Below are positions 35,554 to 43,833 of a DNA stretch of 64,000 nucleotides, in pieces. Where the stretch lies: positions 1 through 64,000 of the forward strand of contig JBAZXW010000014.1 of the NCBI GenBank assembly GCA_041659605.1, written 5' to 3'. The stretch is from Solimonas sp041659605. Its GTDB lineage: Bacteria; Pseudomonadota; Gammaproteobacteria; Nevskiales; Nevskiaceae. Position numbers and translations under genes: made by a program. How positions within the stretch are numbered: position 1 is the first letter of the stretch; each line of letters begins with the position of its first letter. Below the pieces are notes generated by a model. It was not told the DNA's origin. It saw nothing but the letters and a program-made list of their open reading frames with translations, and searched no databases.

Positions 35554-36455
35554 TGGCGGACCGCACCGAATCGACCACGCCGGACTTTTCGCCGCGGGCG
35601 GTGGCGCGCGCGGTGCTGCGCGAGACGGTGACGCGGCCCTACGTGCTGTATCCCGCGGCGGTCGGCATCCTTGGTGCAGCGGCGGCGCTGCTGCTGGGGC
35701 CATCGTTGCTGTTCGTCGTGCCGGCAGCGGTCGGCGCCGCGGTCGGGCTCGGCGCCTGGGGCGTCAATTTCGGGCTGCGCCGCGATCACATTGCCAACGA
35801 TTACCTGAAGCGCTTGCAGCAGGCCCTGTCCGGCCGCGTGCAGCAGGCGGTCGCGCAGCTGCGCAAGGATCTCGCTGCGCAGAATCACGAGCGCGCGCTG
35901 GAGCAGCTGGCGCGGCTCGAAGCCAAGTTCGCCGCCAGCGAGGACTTGCTGCGACGCAAGCTCAAACCCGGCGAGATGACGTTCAACCGCTACCTGGGCA
36001 TGACCGAGCAGGTGTTCCTCGCCGGGCTCGACAACCTGCGCCAGGTCGCCGACGCCGTGCACGGCATCGCCACGATCGATGTGCGCCAGGCGCAGGAGCG
36101 CCAGCGCGAGCTGGACGCGCTGGAGCGGCTGTCGGAGGCCCAGCGCCGCGAGCATGCGGCGCTGGCCGAGCGCGTCGCACTGCTGCAACGCCAGGCCGGC
36201 AAGGTCGAGGTCTGGCTCGCCGAGAACGAGCAGGCCCTGACGCAGATGGATCACGTGATGGCGGCGATCGCCGACATGGACACGGCCCAGGACCAGGCGC
36301 AGATGGACATGGGACCGGCGATGCAGGAACTGAAGTCTCTGATCGAACGTGCGCATAATTACATCCGGGAAGACAGCGACGAAGCCCAGCGCGCCGCGCC
36401 GAACGCACCGCGCGACGGCCGTGCGCTGGTCCCGCCACCCAAGCAAGGGAGCTGA
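35553..36455 (+). CDS. Coiled-coil inner-membrane protein of the TelA operon
   Basis: A 300-residue protein with a membrane hairpin near residues 27-70 (two hydrophobic runs, LYPAAVGILGAAAALLLG and LLFVVPAAVGAAVGLGAW). It is followed by a long amphipathic helical region rich in Gln, Arg, Leu and Glu (100-270), typical of a coiled coil. I do not recognise a family by name. ATG 35553 shares its A with the TGA of the OmpA frame. The coiled coil may contact TelA, which is coded just downstream. Confidence 0.75.
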   Translation: MADRTESTTPDFSPRAVARAVLRETVTRPYVLYPAAVGILGAAAALLLGPSLLFVVPAAVGAAVGLGAWGVNFGLRRDHIANDYLKRLQQALSGRVQQAVAQLRKDLAAQNHERALEQLARLEAKFAASEDLLRRKLKPGEMTFNRYLGMTEQVFLAGLDNLRQVADAVHGIATIDVRQAQERQRELDALERLSEAQRREHAALAERVALLQRQAGKVEVWLAENEQALTQMDHVMAAIADMDTAQDQAQMDMGPAMQELKSLIERAHNYIREDSDEAQRAAPNAPRDGRALVPPPKQGS

Positions 36456-36458
36456 GCC

Positions 36459-37664
36459 GTGGCCACATCCGCAGCAGCACCGCAGCAACTGGTATTCGCC
36501 GACGCCAAGGATCTGCGTCAGGAGCTCGATCTCGCCGACCCCGCGAGCCTGCATGCGGACCCGGTCGCCGATCCGAAACTCGCGCAGCAGGCCGAGGACG
36601 TGGTCGCGCGCATGCTCAAGGTGGATCTGCAGGACGTCGATGCACAGGCGCGCACCAAGGCCTCGGTCGAGGCGATGGGTCTCAACCTGCAGAAGGAAGC
36701 CGCACGCCGCAGCGCGATGCTCAAGCAGCCGATCTCGCAGCTGATGAAGGCCGGCGAAGAAGGCGGCCCGGTGGCGAACTCGCTGATCGACCTCAAGCTG
36801 CAGGTCGAGTCCCTGGACCCGGCGAAACTCGACCTCGAATCCGGCTGGCTGACGCGCACGCTGGGCTACATCCCCGGCATCGGCACGCCGCTCAAGCGCT
36901 ACTTCTCGCGCTACGAGAGTGCATCGACGACGATCGACGCGATCATCAGCTCGCTGAAGGCTGGCCAGGAGCAGCTCAAGCGCGACAACATCACGCTGGC
37001 CGAAGACCAGAAGGCGATGCGCGCGCTGACGCTCAAGCTCGAACAGGCGATCAAGCTCGGCCAACTGATCGACCAGAAGCTGCAGGACTCGCTGTCGACC
37101 GAGGTGCTGGAGTCCGATCCGCGGCACAAGTTCGTGACCGAGGAACTGCTGTTCCCGCTGCGCCAGCGCATCCAGGACCTGCAGCAACAGCTGCTGGTCA
37201 ACCAGCAGGGCTTCCTCACCACCGAGATGGTGATCCGCAACAACAAGGAACTGATCCGCGGCGTCAACCGCGCGCTCAATGTCACCGTCAGCGCGCTGCA
37301 GGTTGCGGTCACGCTGGCGCTGGCATTGGCCAACCAGAAGATCGTCCTGAAGAAGATACAGGCGATCACGTCGACGACCGAGCAGCTGATCGCCGACACC
37401 GCGGCGCGCCTCAAGACCCAGGGCGCGGACATCCAGAAGCAGGCGTCGGGCACGATGCTCGACATCGAGGTACTCAAGACCGCCTTCGCCGACATCAAGG
37501 CCGCGCTCGACGATATCTCGCGCTACCGCCAGGACGCGCTGCCGAAGATGGCGCAGAACATCGTCGAGATGGACCGCCTCGCCGCCGAATCCGAAGAGCA
37601 GATCCGCAAGGTCGAGAAGGCGGAAAAGGTCGCCCAGGATTTTCCCATCGAGATCGTCGGCTGA
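36459..37664 (+). CDS. TelA family protein (toxic anion resistance family)
   Basis: A 401-residue all-helical cytoplasmic protein of the TelA/KlaA family (PF05816). Family-typical segments are visible: WLTRTLGYIPGIGTPLKRYFSRYES, ALTLKLEQAIKLGQLID and the long C-terminal repeat with ADTAARLKTQGADIQ. TelA was first linked to tellurite resistance on plasmid RK2. Many chromosomal TelA proteins sit in stress or envelope modules together with Ter or VWA proteins. Its exact biochemical role is unknown. Start is GTG 36459, with AGGGAG inside the preceding gene. Confidence 0.9.
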   Translation: MATSAAAPQQLVFADAKDLRQELDLADPASLHADPVADPKLAQQAEDVVARMLKVDLQDVDAQARTKASVEAMGLNLQKEAARRSAMLKQPISQLMKAGEEGGPVANSLIDLKLQVESLDPAKLDLESGWLTRTLGYIPGIGTPLKRYFSRYESASTTIDAIISSLKAGQEQLKRDNITLAEDQKAMRALTLKLEQAIKLGQLIDQKLQDSLSTEVLESDPRHKFVTEELLFPLRQRIQDLQQQLLVNQQGFLTTEMVIRNNKELIRGVNRALNVTVSALQVAVTLALALANQKIVLKKIQAITSTTEQLIADTAARLKTQGADIQKQASGTMLDIEVLKTAFADIKAALDDISRYRQDALPKMAQNIVEMDRLAAESEEQIRKVEKAEKVAQDFPIEIVG

Positions 37665-37691
37665 CGCCGGCGCCGTACCGGAGACTCAAAA

Positions 37692-38792
37692 ATGAGCACA
37701 ACCATTCCACGACTGATTGCCGGCCTCGCGATCAGCGCCGTCGTCGCCCTCACGGCCGCCTGCGGCAAGAAGGAACAGGCGCAGCCGACCGCAGCGCCTG
37801 CAAAGGCTGCCCCCGCCAAGGTCGAGAGTTACCGCATCGCCTGGTCGCACTACACCGGCTGGGAACCCTGGGGCTACATGACCGACGCCGGCATTCTCAA
37901 GAAATGGGCCGACAAGTACGGCATCGCCATCGAGGTCACGCTGATCAACGACTACGTCGAGTCGATCAACCTGTACACCGCCGGCAAGTTTGACGGCTGC
38001 GTGATGACCAACATGGACGCGCTGACAATTCCGGCGGTCGGCGGCATCGACAGCACGGCGCTGATCGTCGGCGACTACTCGAACGGCAACGACGGCATCG
38101 TCATGAAGAACGGCGGCGACGTGAAGGCGCTCGAGGGCCGTCCGGTGAATCTCGTCGAGCTGTCGGTGTCGCACTACCTGCTGGCGCGCGCGCTGGACAA
38201 GCACGGCATGAGCGAGAAGGACGTCACCGTGATCAACACCTCGGACGCCGACATCGCCGCGGCGTTCACCAACGACGCCAACGGCGCCGCCGTGACCTGG
38301 AATCCGCCGCTGCAACAGGCGCTCAAGGCGCCGGGCGCGACGCTGGTGTTCGACTCGTCGCAGATTCCCGGCGAGATCATGGACCTGATGGTGGTGAAGA
38401 GCGGCGCCCCCGACAGCCTCAAGAAAGCATTGACCGGCGCCTGGTACGAGATGCTGGCGTTGATGAGCGGCAGCACGCCGGAAGGCGTCAAGGCGATCGA
38501 GGCGATGGCGCAGGCTTCCGGCGCCACGGTCGACGAGTTCAAGGCGCAGCTGGAGACCACCGAGATGTTCTACGAACCGGCCAAGGCGGTGGAGTTCTCG
38601 GCAACGATCGCGCCGATCATGGAGTCCGTGCGCAGCTTCGCGTTCGCCAAGGGCCTCTACGGCGAGGGCGCGCAGTCGGCGGATCTGGTCGGCATCGAGC
38701 TGGTCGACGGCAAGGTGCTCGGCGATCCGCAGAACGTCAAGCTGCGCTTCACCGACAAGTACATGCGCATGGCGGCAGAGGGCAAGCTCTGA
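37692..38792 (+). CDS. Lipoprotein solute-binding protein of the ABC importer
   Basis: A 366-residue binding protein with a lipobox (ALTAAC, Cys24) and a charged linker. The mature part starts YRIAWSHYTGWEPWGYM and has the NMT1/SsuA-like two-domain fold (LINDYVESINLYTAGKFDGCVMTNMDA). This is the family for aromatic, thiamine-precursor, sulfonate or nitrate ligands; the ligand here is unknown. It precedes the permease with the CTG start overlapping its stop. Confidence 0.9.
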   Translation: MSTTIPRLIAGLAISAVVALTAACGKKEQAQPTAAPAKAAPAKVESYRIAWSHYTGWEPWGYMTDAGILKKWADKYGIAIEVTLINDYVESINLYTAGKFDGCVMTNMDALTIPAVGGIDSTALIVGDYSNGNDGIVMKNGGDVKALEGRPVNLVELSVSHYLLARALDKHGMSEKDVTVINTSDADIAAAFTNDANGAAVTWNPPLQQALKAPGATLVFDSSQIPGEIMDLMVVKSGAPDSLKKALTGAWYEMLALMSGSTPEGVKAIEAMAQASGATVDEFKAQLETTEMFYEPAKAVEFSATIAPIMESVRSFAFAKGLYGEGAQSADLVGIELVDGKVLGDPQNVKLRFTDKYMRMAAEGKL

Positions 38793-39649
38793 AGCCGCCT
38801 GCCGCAAGCGGCACGCGCGCTGTCCCGCGCTTCTGGGGACTGCACGCGCAGCCGTCGCGTCGGTTCGGCTGGCTGCTGGCCGCGATTCCGTTCCTGCTCG
38901 CGCTGGTGGTCTACGCGCTGGCCTCGGACGCGCGCCACCGCGACAACCCGCAGGACAAGCTGCTGCCGACGGCCGGACAGATGGTCGACGCCGTGCAGCG
39001 CATGGCCTTGAGGCCGGATGCGCGCAGCGGCGAACGCCTGATGCTCAAGGACAGTGCGGCGAGCCTGCGCCGCCTGGGCCTGGGCATGGCGCTGGCCGCG
39101 GGCATCGGCCTGCTGCTGGGCCTGAACCTGGGCCTGTTCGGTGGCTTGAGCGCGCTGGGAGCGCCCTTCGTCACCTTCATCTCGATGATTCCGCCGCTGG
39201 CGGTGCTGCCGATTTTGTTCATCAGCTTCGGCGTCGACGAGCTGGCAAAGGTGATGCTGATCTTCATCGGCATCTTCCCGGTGATCACGCGCGACGTGAT
39301 GCTGGCGACGCGCGCGATCCCGCGCGAGCAGATCACCAAGTCGCTGACGCTGGGCGCGAGCCCGGCGGCCCTGGCCTACCGCATCGTGCTGCCGCAGATC
39401 CTGCCGCGACTGATCGACGCGGTGCGCCTGACGCTGGGCGCCGCCTGGCTGTTCCTGATCGCCGCCGAGGCGATCGCCGCCGACAGCGGTCTGGGCTACC
39501 GGATCTTCCTGATGCGGCGCTACCTGGCGATGGACGTGATCCTGCCCTATGTGCTGTTGATCACCCTGCTCGGCTATCTGATGGACCTGGGGCTGCGGCA
39601 GACTTTGAAGAGTTTCTTTCCGTGGTATGTCGCGGGCCGCAACCGATGA
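38789..39649 (+). CDS. ABC transporter permease, probable CTG start
   Basis: An inner-membrane BPD_transp_1 permease. The protein begins with a hydrophobic N-terminal helix (WLLAAIPFLLALVVYALA) and has the EAA-type loop (AAEAIAADSGLGYRI) characteristic of NitT/TauT/SsuC permeases. There is no ATG, GTG or TTG between the preceding gene's stop and GTG 38906, but the homologous N-terminal region is open from CTG 38789. That CTG overlaps the TGA of the lipoprotein gene, with AGAGGG just upstream. CTG initiation by coupling is therefore inferred. The GTG at 38906 would remove the first membrane helix. Confidence 0.75.
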   Translation: MKPPAASGTRAVPRFWGLHAQPSRRFGWLLAAIPFLLALVVYALASDARHRDNPQDKLLPTAGQMVDAVQRMALRPDARSGERLMLKDSAASLRRLGLGMALAAGIGLLLGLNLGLFGGLSALGAPFVTFISMIPPLAVLPILFISFGVDELAKVMLIFIGIFPVITRDVMLATRAIPREQITKSLTLGASPAALAYRIVLPQILPRLIDAVRLTLGAAWLFLIAAEAIAADSGLGYRIFLMRRYLAMDVILPYVLLITLLGYLMDLGLRQTLKSFFPWYVAGRNR

Positions 39650-40578
39650 GCGCGAACCACAACCGCGGGTGGCTGCACATCGAGGATCTTTACAAGTCCT
39701 ACGGCAGCAAGCTGGTGCTGGACAACATCGACCTGTCGGTGTCGCGCGCCGAGCTGTGCACCGTCGTCGGCCCCAGCGGTTGCGGCAAGTCGACGCTGCT
39801 GCGGCAGATCCTCGGCGAAGAGGCGCCGGACAAGGGTCACATCACGCTCGAAGGCCGCGACGTCGGCTTTCCCGACACGCGTCGCGGCATCGTGTTCCAG
39901 CGCTACTCGCTGTTTCCGCACCTGAGTGTGCTCGACAACGTCACGCTCGGCCCGCGCCTGACCAGCGGCCTTTTCGAACGCCGGCGCCGACGCCGCGAGT
40001 TCGAGGCCGACGCGATGACCCACCTGGAGCGCATGCGGCTGGCCGAGCACGCGCACAAGTATCCGCACGAGCTGTCCGGCGGCATGCAGCAGCGCGTCGC
40101 GATCGCGCAGGCGCTGATGCTCAAACCGGCGGTCCTGATGATGGACGAGCCTTTCGGCGCGCTCGATCCGGACACCCGCGAACAGATGCAGCTGCTGTTG
40201 CTGGAGCTGTGGGAAGCGGAGCAGATGACCGTGTTCTTCGTCACCCACGATCTCGAAGAGGCGGTCTTTCTGGGCACGCGCATCCTCGTGCTGTCGCAGT
40301 ACTACACCGATGACCGGGGCGATGACCGAGGCGATGACCGGGGCGACGACCGCGGCGGAACCGTGCGGCGCGGCGCCAAGATCGTTGCCGACTACCAGCT
40401 GCCGCGAGCAGCGACCGCAACCGACGTGAAGCGCTCGCCGGAGTTCGCGAAGCTGGTCGGCGAGATCCGCGACCTCGGCTTCAACCCGGACTTCCGCCGG
40501 CACGTGCGCGACTTTGATTTGCGCCACCCGCACTCATTCCGCACGCTGACACCGGAAGAGTATCGGGAGAGTCAGTAG
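39646..40578 (+). CDS. ABC transporter ATPase subunit
   Basis: A 310-residue SsuB/TauB-type ATPase. Walker A GPSGCGKST, signature LSGGMQQR and Walker B VLMMDEPFGALD are complete, and the switch His lies in VTHDLEEA. ATG 39646 overlaps the permease TGA (ATGA). A 12-bp repeat adds a DDRG run after residue 220 (see repeat), and a C-terminal tail of 80 residues follows (DYQLPRAATATDVKRS... LTPEEYRE), longer than usual for this family. Confidence 0.9.
   Translation: MSANHNRGWLHIEDLYKSYGSKLVLDNIDLSVSRAELCTVVGPSGCGKSTLLRQILGEEAPDKGHITLEGRDVGFPDTRRGIVFQRYSLFPHLSVLDNVTLGPRLTSGLFERRRRRREFEADAMTHLERMRLAEHAHKYPHELSGGMQQRVAIAQALMLKPAVLMMDEPFGALDPDTREQMQLLLLELWEAEQMTVFFVTHDLEEAVFLGTRILVLSQYYTDDRGDDRGDDRGDDRGGTVRRGAKIVADYQLPRAATATDVKRSPEFAKLVGEIRDLGFNPDFRRHVRDFDLRHPHSFRTLTPEEYRESQ
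40309..40356 (+). repeat. Four tandem 12-bp repeats encoding DDRG
   Basis: GATGACCGGGGC and close variants occur four times in frame (40309-40320, 40321-40332, 40333-40344, 40345-40356), encoding four DDRG units. The third-position and A/G differences between copies show some age. Copy number could change by slippage and alter a loop of the ATPase without breaking the frame. Confidence 0.9.
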
Positions 40579-40599
40579 GAGCGGCCGCTCCGCCCCACG

Positions 40600-41175
40600 T
40601 CAGTCCAGCAAGCGCTGGCTTTCGAACGACTGCGGACAGCGCCGCCGTTCGATCGCGTAGTACGCGCGGAGCAGATCCTCCTCGATGCCCAAAGCCTTGC
40701 GCACTTCGCGCAGCGGCAGGTCGGCATAGTCGTCGTAGCGCACCTCATGCAGCGGCCTGCAATCGGAGACGAAGCCCAGGCGCACGGCATCGCGGAACAC
40801 GCGCAAGTCCTCCGCATCGAAGCGGTACTGGCGCGGATAGAGATAGCGGGCCAGCAGGCCGAACAGCCTTTCTTCGCTGGCGCTCACGCGGTCCGTGCTG
40901 CCCATCGTGAAGCCGATGACGAAAGCCTCGTCCTTGGCCAGCAGTCCGCGCCCGAGCACGATGTGGATCTGATCGTGCGTCTTCAGGTCCGTTGCGCCGT
41001 GAAACAGATCGAAGCCCGGCAGATCGTATTCAGGGTTCTCGATGAGGCGGACCAGGAACGGCAGATCCTCCGCCTTGATACCGAACTGGCGTATCTCGGC
41101 GTATGTCTCACCCAGGGTCGCGTCGCCGTGCGACAAAGGGACATGCCAGCTGCGCACCCGCTCGGATTTCTCCAC
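40600..41175 (-). CDS. Hypothetical protein with HDxxH motif
   Basis: I do not recognise the family. The 191-residue product has THDQIHIVLGRG near residue 66, a His-Asp-xx-His pattern seen in some metal-binding or Coq4-like helical proteins, then GFTMGS and a C-terminal tail with two Cys. GTG 41175 was preferred for its GGGAGGA site. A frame reading through to 41724 exists but lacks coding character. It converges with the ABC ATPase gene. Confidence 0.65.
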   Translation of the reverse strand: MEKSERVRSWHVPLSHGDATLGETYAEIRQFGIKAEDLPFLVRLIENPEYDLPGFDLFHGATDLKTHDQIHIVLGRGLLAKDEAFVIGFTMGSTDRVSASEERLFGLLARYLYPRQYRFDAEDLRVFRDAVRLGFVSDCRPLHEVRYDDYADLPLREVRKALGIEEDLLRAYYAIERRRCPQSFESQRLLD

Positions 41176-41198
41176 GGCCGTCCTCCCGCCAGGGCCCG

Positions 41199-42125
41199 TT
41201 AACGCGATGGCAGCAGTTGATTCTCGCAACCCACCAGTTCCGGCGGCGTGTATTCCGGCACGCCCTCCGGCTTCGCGTTCACTGCGCAGCTGGCTTCCAG
41301 CCGCTTCGCCGCGATCAGGATGCCGCTGAGGATGTGCTGCTGGTAGTCGGCGTCGAGATACAGGTAGGGCTCGTGGCCCAACGCGGTGTACCAGGCGCGG
41401 CCGGCGAACTTGTCGTGGCACCAGGCCATCGGATGGTCGCCCATCGATCCGCTGTAGCCCATCGGAAACGTCGGTCCGGACGGATCGCAGCTGGTGTTCG
41501 GCGCCTGCAAATAACCGGACTCGTCGATGCGCAGCAGCACGCGCACGGCGCCGCGCGGATCGGTCTTGAAGCTGTAGAACTCTTCCAGCGGCAACGACCA
41601 GGTGTCGGCGCCGAGGAAGGCCGTGCTCGGATGGCTCGTGTCCTCGACGGCGAGCATGCCGGGCTGGTTGAGCACCGGATGCGACAGGAACTGTGCGCCG
41701 ACCAGTTCGCCGTAGAACGGCCACTCGTGGAAGGTGTCGGCGGCGGAGTGGATGCCGACGAAGCCGCCGCCGCCAGCGACGTAGTTCTGCAGCGCGGATT
41801 TCTGGTCCTCGGTGTCGAGCACGTCGAGCGTGGTGTTGAGGAAGATCAGCGCGGCGTACTGCGCGAGATTCTCGGGCGTGAAAGCGGCAGGGTCCTCGGT
41901 CGCATCGACCTCGAATCCATTGTCGGCGCCGAGCTGCTCGATCGCAGGGATGCCGACTTCGATCGAAGGGTGGCGGAAGCCGACGGTGCGCGAGTACACC
42001 AGTACCTTGAAGGTCTCGCCGCCACCGTCGTTGGGATCTGGGGTCGGCGTTGGCCCCCGGCCGCGATCGGCGCCGCAGGCAACAAGCAGGGACAACAGCA
42101 GAACGGACAACGCAGCGCGGAGCAT
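41199..42125 (-). CDS. ThuA-like exported lipoprotein
   Basis: A 308-residue protein with lipobox LLVAC (Cys17) and a Pro/Thr-rich linker, then a ThuA domain of the class-I-glutamine-amidotransferase-like fold. It shows FKVLVYSRTVGFRHPSIEVG, the GGGGFVGIHSAADTFHEW and AWYTALGHEPYLY signatures. ThuA was described as trehalose utilisation; many homologues sit by oxidoreductases and bind sugars. One base separates it from the GMC oxidoreductase gene upstream, so it is cotranscribed. Confidence 0.9.
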   Translation of the reverse strand: MLRAALSVLLLSLLVACGADRGRGPTPTPDPNDGGGETFKVLVYSRTVGFRHPSIEVGIPAIEQLGADNGFEVDATEDPAAFTPENLAQYAALIFLNTTLDVLDTEDQKSALQNYVAGGGGFVGIHSAADTFHEWPFYGELVGAQFLSHPVLNQPGMLAVEDTSHPSTAFLGADTWSLPLEEFYSFKTDPRGAVRVLLRIDESGYLQAPNTSCDPSGPTFPMGYSGSMGDHPMAWCHDKFAGRAWYTALGHEPYLYLDADYQQHILSGILIAAKRLEASCAVNAKPEGVPEYTPPELVGCENQLLPSR

Positions 42126-42126
42126 G

Positions 42127-43833
42127 TCAGCTCACTCCATTGATCAGGTTGCGGCTGATGCGCAGGGCATTGGCCAGAATGGTCAGGGTCGGATTGAAGC
42201 CGGGGAAGGTCACGAAGGTCGAACCGTCCATCACGTGCACGTTGTCGACTTCGTGCAGGCGGCCGTTGGCGTCGCAGACCGAGGTGTCGGGATCGGTGCC
42301 CATGCGCGCCGTGCCGCCCTGGTGGAAGGTCGAGGGCGCGGCATCCGAGAGCAGCGGGTTGGGAATCACCGCGGCGCCGACCGCCCCGGGCGTGGCCAGC
42401 AGCAGCGCCTCGATCTGCGGCCCGAAGTACGCCGAGCCGGCCTTCTCGTGCAGATGCGGCGCATAGGTCACGCGCGGTGCCGGCAGGCCGTGCCAGTCGT
42501 GCACGTCCGGGTCCAGGTCCACGCGGTTGTTCGCCTGCGGCAGATCCTCGCCGACGAACTGCAGGCCGGCGATGCGACGGCGCATCGGCGACAGGCGCAT
42601 CAGTTCCTTGTGCGGCAGGCCGTAGCCGGCATAACCCGCGTAGGTGTAGGCCTCGGTCAGCAGCGGCAGGCCGGAACCGAGCTGCACCAGGGCCCCCTTG
42701 AGATACGGCACGCCGAGCGCCTCGATCGCCGGGCCGGTGAACGGTCCGACGAGGTCGTCGATCTCCAGCGTCGTGCTCTGCGCGCGCAGCGACTGGATGT
42801 CGCGGTCGAACAGCGCGCCGCCGAGGATGAAGTTGTGGAACATCAGGTTGCGACCGACCTGGTCCGAGCGGTTGCCCAGGCCGTCCGGATGCGCACCGTT
42901 GGCGGACAGCAGCAGCAGGCGCGCGGTCTGGATCGGACTGCCGGCAATCAGGATCTTGTCTGCGGACAGGCTGCGCGACACGCCGCGATCGTCGTAGTAG
43001 TGCACCGCCGTCGCACGCGCACCATCGCTCGTCGTCTCGATGCGGTACGCCTGCGCGCGCGGAATCACGTTCACGCGACCGCTCAGCACCGCCGGGTTGA
43101 GGAAGCTGACCAGCGCGTCGCCACGCGCGTTGATCGGGCAGCCGAAGCCGGAGCACAGGCCGCAGGAATTGCAGCGCGGACGGCCGTCGAAATCGGTCGA
43201 GTTGACCGCAGCCGGATAAGGGAACGGATTGAAGCCGACGTTGCGCGCGCCCTGCGCGAGCAGCTGCGCGGCATAGCCGGTCGGATTGGGTGGCATCACG
43301 AAGGGACGGCTGCGCGGCGCCTGCGCCAGCACGAAGTCCGGCATCTGCGCGACGTCGCCCTGCACGCCGATGCGGTACTCGACCTCGTCGTAGAACGGCG
43401 CGAGGTCGTCGTACGAGATCGGCCAGTCGGCGAGTTGCGCGCCCTCGACCGGCCCCAGGTCGGACCGCTGCGTGAAGTCCTGCTTCCAGAAGCGCGGGAA
43501 CTTGGCGTTGTAGTGCAGCGAGGTGCCGCCGACCGCCGCACCCATGTTGGCCACGCTGCCCTGCGCGCTGCGCTCGACGCCCTGCCCGGCCTCCGACTGC
43601 GTGCGCCCGGTCATCGGCTCCAGCGCCGGGTCGGGGAAGCCGAAGGCACGCGTACCCTTGACCTCATCGCTGCCGTAAAGCGTGCCCAGCTCGCCGCTGG
43701 GCACCTGCCCGAAACCCGGGCGCAGATTGCGTCCGCGCTCGAGCACGACCACGTCCCAGCCGGCCTGCGCCAGTGCCCACGCGGTGATGCTGCCGGCGGG
43801 CCCCGAGCCGATCACGATTGCGCTTTGTGCCAT
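42127..43833 (-). CDS. GMC-family FAD oxidoreductase
   Basis: A 568-residue flavoprotein. The FAD motif GSGPAGSITAWALAQAG opens the protein; the C-terminus has the catalytic HQGGTARMG and NPTLTILANALRI. A Cys-rich insertion (CNSCGLCSGFGCPINARGDA) near the middle matches the GMC subfamily paired with a gluconate 2-dehydrogenase subunit 3-like Tat protein. It would oxidise a sugar or alcohol to a ketone or aldehyde in the periplasm, carried out by the Tat partner. Its ATG overlaps that partner's stop (TGATG). Confidence 0.92.
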   Translation of the reverse strand: MAQSAIVIGSGPAGSITAWALAQAGWDVVVLERGRNLRPGFGQVPSGELGTLYGSDEVKGTRAFGFPDPALEPMTGRTQSEAGQGVERSAQGSVANMGAAVGGTSLHYNAKFPRFWKQDFTQRSDLGPVEGAQLADWPISYDDLAPFYDEVEYRIGVQGDVAQMPDFVLAQAPRSRPFVMPPNPTGYAAQLLAQGARNVGFNPFPYPAAVNSTDFDGRPRCNSCGLCSGFGCPINARGDALVSFLNPAVLSGRVNVIPRAQAYRIETTSDGARATAVHYYDDRGVSRSLSADKILIAGSPIQTARLLLLSANGAHPDGLGNRSDQVGRNLMFHNFILGGALFDRDIQSLRAQSTTLEIDDLVGPFTGPAIEALGVPYLKGALVQLGSGLPLLTEAYTYAGYAGYGLPHKELMRLSPMRRRIAGLQFVGEDLPQANNRVDLDPDVHDWHGLPAPRVTYAPHLHEKAGSAYFGPQIEALLLATPGAVGAAVIPNPLLSDAAPSTFHQGGTARMGTDPDTSVCDANGRLHEVDNVHVMDGSTFVTFPGFNPTLTILANALRISRNLINGVS

